This document shows positions 50,090 through 55,152 of a stretch of DNA of 55,152 nt, one piece after another (position 1 is the stretch's first letter; each line of letters starts with the position of its first letter). The DNA lies in the NCBI GenBank assembly GCA_902799965.1, contig CADCCO010000019.1, positions 1 to 55,152 on the forward strand, read 5' to 3'. Origin of the DNA: an uncultured Spirochaetaceae bacterium. Lineage in GTDB: Bacteria; Spirochaetota; Spirochaetia; Treponematales; Treponemataceae. A program made the translations under genes and the position numbers. Below the pieces are notes generated by a model, which ran no database searches, was not told the DNA's origin, and worked only from the letters and a program-made list of their open reading frames with translations.

Positions 50090-51589
50090 TCAGCGCTTGT
50101 ACTCGTCGCGGCTTTTTTTCATTTCATACATAAGCGTGTCGGACTCTTTTAGCAAGTCGGAGAATTCGTTGGGCGTTCCCGCGACTTTTTTTGACAAGGG
50201 GCCGTAGCTCATGTCAACCTTGTAAGGAAGGCCAAGCGACTGATTGAAGGCTGCAATGTTTCTTTCAACTCTTGAACGGAAGACTGCGACGGCTTCGCCA
50301 TTATCGTCGCGAAGGCCGAGAATCAAGAATTCGTCTCCGCCGATTCTAAAGGCCATGTCTTTTTCCAAAAGCGATTCCTTTATGATTTGCGAAAGCTCCC
50401 GAATGGCGCGGTCGCCTTCTTCATGGCCAAAATTGTCGTTGATGAATTTTAGGCCGTTCATGTCACAAATGCAAAGCAAAAGCGACTTGCCGTTTTCCAA
50501 TGCATCGTTGTACAAGCGCTCCGAAAAATGCTCCATGCCGTTTCTGTTGTAAAGGCCGGTCAAGGGGTCGATTCTAAGCTCGCGCTGCAAAATTTTCTTC
50601 TCTTTCTTAAAGCGTTCGTAATGGTCGGTCGCGTCAACCAAAACGTAAAGCTTTCCAAAATTTTTATTGTTGCGAACCAAATCGTTTTCTTCGGCGGTGT
50701 ATATTCTGCCGTTCAAATTGAGGACGCTGCCCTCGTGAATGGCGCCGCGAATTCTTGCCACCGCTTCAGCCGAATCTTCTTCGATAGTGGGGTACATCTT
50801 TTTTGCCGGCGCGTTGCAGTACTGAACGTTTCCAAAAACGTCAACGGCGATGACGCCTTCGGCAAGACGGTCAATCATAAAGTCCCGCGCGATTTCTTTG
50901 GCGCCAAGAAGGTCGTATCTAAAAAGCGCCACAAACATCACGACGATTCCGATTACGTAGCCAATCATCGTGACTTCATAATCGTTGGTGATTTCCAAAA
51001 GCCGGAAGGTTTGCGCGGCAAAGAAAATGCATTCCATTAAAAAAGAAACGATTACCGCGATCAAGCGCTTTCTTGCGGCGGCGCTTTTTTCCTTGCCCAA
51101 AGCGCGGAAAAGCCAGGCAAAGCCCACGACAATGTAAATGGCTTGAAGGCCCATGTAAATTTCGTGCGCGATTCCGTTCCCATGCAAAAGCTGCGGAAAA
51201 ATTCTGTCCGTGGAAAATTTTGTCCAAGTGTAATAAAGAGCGTGTTTTTGAAATGTAAGGACTGATACGTAAATTCCCAAGTGCGCGACCACCATTAAAT
51301 TTTTCAAAACGCGCGGAAACTTTATTTTGCAAAGCTCGGCGGTGAACAAAAACAAAAAGAGCGTTATCCAAGTCCGCCCCGCGTAAGAAATTCTCAACGC
51401 GGTTACATAGGATTCTTGCGTAACGGAAAGCAGCTGGAAAAGATAGCCCAAATTGCTTAGCAAAGTCGCCAAGCAGCTTAGAAACAAATAGCCAAGCGGC
51501 GAATTCTTGAGCCTGCGAAAAATCACCCAGCTTTCCAAGAACAATCCGATTATGCTGACATATTGAACTGTAAGCAAAACGCAGCGCAC
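50090..51589 (-). CDS. 7TM-PAS-GGDEF diguanylate cyclase
   Basis: 499 residues, starting at GTG 51589 with GGAG six bases upstream. Residues 1-230 are seven or so membrane helices, like histidine-kinase N-terminal 7TM modules. Residues about 240-330 look like PAS (AEGVIAVDVFGNVQYCNAPA), then a short coiled linker. GGDEF domain: LRIDPLTGLYNRNGM and intact FRIGGDEFLIL. The I-site position has LEKD, not RxxD, so product inhibition is unlikely. It should make cyclic-di-GMP in response to an unknown signal. Confidence 0.9.
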   Translation of the reverse strand: MRCVLLTVQYVSIIGLFLESWVIFRRLKNSPLGYLFLSCLATLLSNLGYLFQLLSVTQESYVTALRISYAGRTWITLFLFLFTAELCKIKFPRVLKNLMVVAHLGIYVSVLTFQKHALYYTWTKFSTDRIFPQLLHGNGIAHEIYMGLQAIYIVVGFAWLFRALGKEKSAAARKRLIAVIVSFLMECIFFAAQTFRLLEITNDYEVTMIGYVIGIVVMFVALFRYDLLGAKEIARDFMIDRLAEGVIAVDVFGNVQYCNAPAKKMYPTIEEDSAEAVARIRGAIHEGSVLNLNGRIYTAEENDLVRNNKNFGKLYVLVDATDHYERFKKEKKILQRELRIDPLTGLYNRNGMEHFSERLYNDALENGKSLLLCICDMNGLKFINDNFGHEEGDRAIRELSQIIKESLLEKDMAFRIGGDEFLILGLRDDNGEAVAVFRSRVERNIAAFNQSLGLPYKVDMSYGPLSKKVAGTPNEFSDLLKESDTLMYEMKKSRDEYKR

Positions 51590-51685
51590 TGCAAACTCCA
51601 GCTTTTTAAACTAAAACATAAGTATAAGAAATTTTCGGAAATTTCGCAAGAGCGCGGCAAAAAAAGGATGGAAGGCAGCGTCCGA

Positions 51686-52942
51686 CTATACGAGCGGCTC
51701 GGGCTCTTCCAGCGTGGAAAGGTCAACGAAATAATTTTTCTCGTCGCTTCCGTCAACATAGACAATGATTCTGCTTCCCGCTTTTGGCCTTTCTTCAAAA
51801 GGCGGAATTCTCGTTTTAAGGGTGAACGTTCTTCCGCCGCCCTCGCAAATCAGGACCATGGGATTCTCGCCGTTCAAAATCACAGATTCGTTCACCTTCA
51901 CTTCTTTTACCACGGAATAAATTCTAGCGCCGTATTTCTTTAGCCTTTCATTCTTTTCCGCCTTGGCAGCTTTTGCGTTTGTCGAAAAAATTCTGGCAAC
52001 GCCTATCAAAAAGAAGATTGAAGAAAAGCCGATCCAAATCAGATAGCCCATAAGAGGCGCGTTAAATTCGTGAACTTCAAATGAAGGATTTTTATTCGCG
52101 AAAAAGCCAATGCAAGCGAAAGCAACGCCCGCAAGGGAAAACACGCATAGCGCCAAAATGGAAAAGGCAAGGTTTCCTTTGGTGACAATTTTTTGGGGAT
52201 TATTCGAATCAACTTTTATCAAAATGGGAGAACCGACGGCGGGCCGGACAGAGCTCCAGGAATTTGGAGACGACTTGTATTTTTTTCCGCTAACCTCGTA
52301 TTCAACTTTCGGCGAGTATGTATCCAAGCCGTTGGCGATGTCGATGATTTTTCCCGTGACTTTTACAGAGCGCTTGGCGCGGACAATCGTGGGAATGAAC
52401 CAAAAAAAGAAAATCGGAATGGACAAAAGTCCCGCAAAAAAGAACGACAGCAGCGTTATAATGCCGACGATTTTTGGCCACCTTGTCCCCATCGCTTTTG
52501 ACGGATTCTTTTTGTCAACAAGAAGATCGACTTCGGCGCCGACGCTCTTGTCCTTTACGGGCAGGAACGAAAATGTTTTTTGAATCGCGATTCCGTCAAC
52601 TTCAAATTCAACGACGGGCAAACGGCTGCGGCGGCGCGCGCTTCCAACATAATGCTGAACGTCAAAGCCGACGATTTTTCCCTTCACTAAAATTCCGCGA
52701 GCGTATCCAAGAATCATCGGAAGAGTAAAGGCAAGCGCAATTCCAATCGTAATCGCGCCTGAATAAAAGGCGACAAAGTGAACCATCGCATATCCTGGAA
52801 GGCTGACGATTCCCTTTTGGGCAAGGTAGAACACTAGCATCGGAAACGCGAGCGCGAAGCTTGCGACGATAAAAGCCCAGCCGATGCGGTCGGACTTTTC
52901 GTTAAGGCATTCAATCCTATAATTCATTCCGTGATACGCCAT
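51686..52942 (-). CDS. DUF3592-like multi-domain membrane protein
   Basis: 418 residues. Several membrane helices (about 22-40, 55-80, 155-180, 240-262, 278-300) alternate with three short beta domains with a V-x-G-x-I ... P-V-V-E-F-x-V-x-G pattern (LVKGKIVGFD, VKVTGKIIDIANGLDTY, ARIYSVVKEVKVNE), as in DUF3592 proteins. Function unknown. GGAG precedes the ATG. Eleven bases after panD, so it may ride on the CoA operon. Confidence 0.7.
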   Translation of the reverse strand: MAYHGMNYRIECLNEKSDRIGWAFIVASFALAFPMLVFYLAQKGIVSLPGYAMVHFVAFYSGAITIGIALAFTLPMILGYARGILVKGKIVGFDVQHYVGSARRRSRLPVVEFEVDGIAIQKTFSFLPVKDKSVGAEVDLLVDKKNPSKAMGTRWPKIVGIITLLSFFFAGLLSIPIFFFWFIPTIVRAKRSVKVTGKIIDIANGLDTYSPKVEYEVSGKKYKSSPNSWSSVRPAVGSPILIKVDSNNPQKIVTKGNLAFSILALCVFSLAGVAFACIGFFANKNPSFEVHEFNAPLMGYLIWIGFSSIFFLIGVARIFSTNAKAAKAEKNERLKKYGARIYSVVKEVKVNESVILNGENPMVLICEGGGRTFTLKTRIPPFEERPKAGSRIIVYVDGSDEKNYFVDLSTLEEPEPLV

Positions 52943-52953
52943 GTTCCACTCCG

Positions 52954-53298
52954 CTATTCCAAGGGTGAATTTTTTTCGTCGACCAAAACGATGTTGGGCT
53001 TCCAGCCGTCAGCGTCGGCTTCTTCGATTTGGGTGTATGTGACCAAAATCACTTTGTCGCCCACGCAAGCCTTGCGGGCGGCCGCGCCGTTAAGGCAGAT
53101 TTCGCCTTTTTTTCCTGGCATTATGTAGGTCGTAAGCCGCTCGCCGTTGTTCACGTTGAGAACGTCAACCTTTTCCCAGGGGTGCATTCCGGCCTTTTTG
53201 AGAAGGGCCTTGTCAATCGTGATTGAGCCGACGTATTCCAAATTCGCGTCGGTCACGGTGGCGCGGTGAATCTTTGACTTTAAGACAGTAATCTGCAT
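52954..53298 (-). CDS. panD: Aspartate 1-decarboxylase
   Basis: 114 residues, the usual proenzyme size. YVGSITID gives self-cleavage between G24 and S25, producing the pyruvoyl group on S25. It makes beta-alanine for pantothenate. RATVTDANL and NGAAARKACVGDKVILV complete the match. Downstream of coaX; a short GCAAGC/GCTTGC hairpin and a TAGGAG Shine-Dalgarno lie between them. Confidence 0.95.
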   Translation of the reverse strand: MQITVLKSKIHRATVTDANLEYVGSITIDKALLKKAGMHPWEKVDVLNVNNGERLTTYIMPGKKGEICLNGAAARKACVGDKVILVTYTQIEEADADGWKPNIVLVDEKNSPLE

Positions 53299-53354
53299 TT
53301 TTTTCTCCTACAAAAATTGTTTGCAAGCCTAAAAAGCGGCGCGCTTGCGGCCAA

Positions 53355-54137
53355 TTACGCATTCATGTCCAGCGCGACCTTGAGGCCTTGCAAGACCAAG
53401 TCCGGCAAAACCAAGTCAAAAAGGCCCGCGCTTTCAAAGGAACGGCTAAAGCCGCCCGTTCCTATTACAAAGGCGCGCTCTCCGCCAAAAACGCTTTCTT
53501 CCATTTTGGAAACCAGTTCGCGGACGGCGCCGGCCTGACCGTAAAACACGCCGGACTGAATCGCCTCTATCGTCGAAGAGCCGCAAACGTTTTTGGGCTG
53601 CACCACTTCTACGCTGGGAAGCTGCGCCGTTCCTTCGCTAAGCGCGTGAACGCTCATGCTGGCGCCGGGCAAAATCGCGCCTCCCAAATATTCGTTGTTT
53701 TTTGTGATTACGTCAACCGTCGTGGCAGTCCCCATGTCGACGACAATCAAGTTCTTCGCGCCGCCGGAAGAAGCCGCCGCGTGGACGGCTCCGATGGCGC
53801 CGGCGATTCTGTCCGCTCCTATTTCGCGCGGATTGGCGTACTTTATTTTTAGGCCGGTCTTGATTCCCGCCTGGATGAAAAGCGCTTCCTTAAAAAAATA
53901 CTTTCTAAAGCAGTTTGAAAGCGAGTGGTTTATCGCGGGAACGACGGAGCAGCAGGCGATCCGCTCCACCGTCTTGTAGTCAAAATTGTTGAGCGCCAAG
54001 ACGTCGCGGAAGAACAAGCCCAACTCGTCCGAGCTTAGCTTGGGGTTTGTGGAGCGGCGGAATTGCAGCGCCAATTTTTCGCCCTCAAAAAGGCCGCACT
54101 GAATCGTAGTGTTGCCGACGTCAACTGTTAAAAGCAT
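53355..54137 (-). CDS. coaX: Type III pantothenate kinase
   Basis: 260 residues. N-terminal LLTVDVGNTTIQCGLFE carries the phosphate-binding Asp; NPREIGADRIAGAIGA and VVDMGTATTVDVI are ASKHA-fold signatures of CoaX. It starts CoA synthesis from pantothenate. Its start overlaps the coaB end by 17 bases, implying a tight operon coaC-coaB-coaX-panD. Confidence 0.94.
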   Translation of the reverse strand: MLLTVDVGNTTIQCGLFEGEKLALQFRRSTNPKLSSDELGLFFRDVLALNNFDYKTVERIACCSVVPAINHSLSNCFRKYFFKEALFIQAGIKTGLKIKYANPREIGADRIAGAIGAVHAAASSGGAKNLIVVDMGTATTVDVITKNNEYLGGAILPGASMSVHALSEGTAQLPSVEVVQPKNVCGSSTIEAIQSGVFYGQAGAVRELVSKMEESVFGGERAFVIGTGGFSRSFESAGLFDLVLPDLVLQGLKVALDMNA

Positions 54138-54933
54138 AGATTTTCCTCACGATAGTTTGGATTTGTCCGCGCGCGATTGCGACGCCGGCGCGCCACAAAA
54201 CGCAGGGGTGGCTTTTTGGCGTGATTTCGCTAAGGTCGTTTGAAATGACAAAGTCCGGCGGATTTTTTTCGGCGAACAATTTTTGGACGGCGGCCTCGCG
54301 CTCGGCATCGCTCGCGTTGGACGTAAGCTTAAAGCCCACGACCACGGCGCTCTTGTTTTTCTTTTTTGCCAAGGCGGGAATCTCCGCCAAAAGCTTTGGA
54401 TTTAATTTTAGGTTTACGCGGACGTTCTTCGCGCCTGTAATCTTGGCGACCCTTCCCGGCTTAAATTCTTTTCCGTCAACCACAAGGCTTTGAACGCTGT
54501 AATCGCTCACCGCCGCCGCGTGGAAAAGCAAGTCGTATTTGTTGGCCGAAAGTTCCGCGCGCAAAAGTTTTTGCAAGTCGGCGCAGGAGCTAAAATTGTA
54601 CACTGAATCGCAATCGTTGGAGGCGGCCCCGGCAGTTTTGGTCTTGCCAGTCGTCTCCGCTTTGCCGCCGGCAGTCTTGGTCTTGCCAGAAGTCTCCGCG
54701 ATTTTCGGCTGGACCGCGCGCTCGGCCATAAGATATGTTATAGCGGCGGCGGGATTCAAGGCCTTGATTACGCGCGCGATTAAAAGCGCCGTTTTTCCGC
54801 TTGAAGTGTTTGTGATAGCGCGAACGTCGTCGATTTTTTCAACGCAGCCGCCGCCAGTGATTAAGACGCGAAAGGGCGAGCGGCGCGTTTTTTTGTCTTG
54901 CAAGGATTTTTGGTCGCAAAGAGCGGTCTTCAT
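54121..54933 (-). CDS. coaB: Phosphopantothenate-cysteine ligase (CoaB), with tandem insert
   Basis: 270 residues. VLITGGGCVEKIDDVRAITN-TSSGK is the nucleotide-binding start of CoaB; FHAAAVSDYSVQSL, KLNPKLLAEIPALAKKK and VISNDLSEITPKSHPC are its other landmarks. Usually this is the second half of CoaBC; here it is a separate gene overlapping coaC by four bases. Residues about 79-105 hold a 13-residue tandem repeat (ETSGKTKTAGGKA / ETTGKTKTAGAAS) not expected in the family. Confidence 0.92.
   Translation of the reverse strand: MKTALCDQKSLQDKKTRRSPFRVLITGGGCVEKIDDVRAITNTSSGKTALLIARVIKALNPAAAITYLMAERAVQPKIAETSGKTKTAGGKAETTGKTKTAGAASNDCDSVYNFSSCADLQKLLRAELSANKYDLLFHAAAVSDYSVQSLVVDGKEFKPGRVAKITGAKNVRVNLKLNPKLLAEIPALAKKKNKSAVVVGFKLTSNASDAEREAAVQKLFAEKNPPDFVISNDLSEITPKSHPCVLWRAGVAIARGQIQTIVRKIYAFNS
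54631..54708. repeat. 39-base tandem duplication inside coaB
   Basis: GGCAGTTTTGGTCTTGCCAG (from 54631) and GGCAGTCTTGGTCTTGCCAG (from 54670) mark two 39-base units with few differences. They encode the two 13-residue copies and keep the frame. Confidence 0.8.
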
Positions 54934-55152
54934 TTTGTTCCCAAAATTCCTTTTAAAAATTCAAAGGCTTCGGCGGGTTCCGGCAAGCGGCCTACGCCAT
55001 CGTCGCCGCAAGCAAGGTGGCCCTGCCCGCTCTCCAAAATTTTCGCGCCCCAGTCCTTTAGCGTTTGCAAAGATTTTTGCGTGGCCGGATGCAAGAGCAT
55101 GTTGGAGTTCATCGCAGGCGAAATGGCGAAGGGCTTTTGAAAATTGTTGGCC
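54930..55152 (-). CDS. coaC: Phosphopantothenoylcysteine decarboxylase (CoaC), C-terminal part
   Basis: The frame enters from the right edge, reading ANNFQKPFAISPAMNSNMLL, then HPATQKSLQTLKDWG and LACGDDGVGRLPEPAE. PAMN is the active-site signature of flavin-dependent CoaC, and ACG-x-x-G-x-GR-x-x-EP is its substrate clamp. It decarboxylates phosphopantothenoylcysteine. Only the last 73 residues are present. An ATG at 55112 is internal. Confidence 0.9.
   Translation of the reverse strand, partial: ANNFQKPFAISPAMNSNMLLHPATQKSLQTLKDWGAKILESGQGHLACGDDGVGRLPEPAEAFEFLKGILGTK

Overview
The window looks like chromosomal DNA from a free-living or gut Treponema-type spirochaete. The best markers are two FlaA flagellar-sheath proteins encoded back to back. 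Supporting points are the mraZ-rsmH-ftsL-murF-ftsW-ftsQ-ftsA cluster, a cellulase, a KDPG aldolase and complete-looking biosynthetic genes for arginine, aromatic amino acids, threonine and CoA, which argue against a host-reduced pathogen. Most genes lie on the minus strand. I see no rRNA, tRNA, CRISPR array, transposase or phage module, and no gene-free stretch longer than about 250 bases.

Layout. 1-5436: division and cell-wall cluster read leftwards from one consensus promoter overlaid by a ladder of TGG motifs that fit an MraZ operator. 5510-6914: an unrecognised, possibly nuclease-like protein and a Mn-type superoxide dismutase, convergent on a 55-base palindromic element. 6935-7060: strongly folded DNA upstream of sod. 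7165-10494: two flaA genes and a divergent secreted GH5 glycanase. 10506-15231: a complete liv branched-chain amino-acid ABC operon. 15338-19041: a MetQ-type binding protein with a protease-less FtsH-like ATPase, then MetI and MetN. 19053-22370: acyltransferase, glycosyltransferase and a divergent TPR-like protein. 22513-25502: SDR and a DUF4954-type beta-helix protein. 25577-28492: an M16-fold protein without its zinc motif. 28482-32423: an operon of secreted proteases (C11, S41) and a small exported protein.

32519-38211: formyl-THF cyclo-ligase, DegP/HtrA, argD, argB and argJ, with a putative operator at argJ. 38306-41041: acyltransferase-3, a membrane protein and a cytidylate-kinase-like protein. 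41124-42342: NUDIX and KDPG aldolase. 42339-44854: apt divergent from a pentapeptide/zinc-site protein, an atypical metallo-beta-lactamase and a repeat-bearing protein. 44846-49986: ilvH, a DAHP synthase-prephenate dehydratase fusion and bifunctional ThrA. 50090-51589: a 7TM-PAS-GGDEF protein. 51686-55152: a DUF3592-like membrane protein, panD, coaX, coaB and coaC (cut by the window edge), which together cover most of pantothenate-to-CoA synthesis.

The most unusual recurring signal is promoter geometry. At least five genes have a -35, a 17-base spacer, a -10 and then only 6-7 bases before the ATG, without a convincing Shine-Dalgarno. They are predicted leaderless transcripts. Other points worth a second look are the shared 55-base element that ends two minus-strand genes, a palindrome carrying two divergent leaderless promoters, the aro-phe fusion, and in-frame tandem repeats in two genes.
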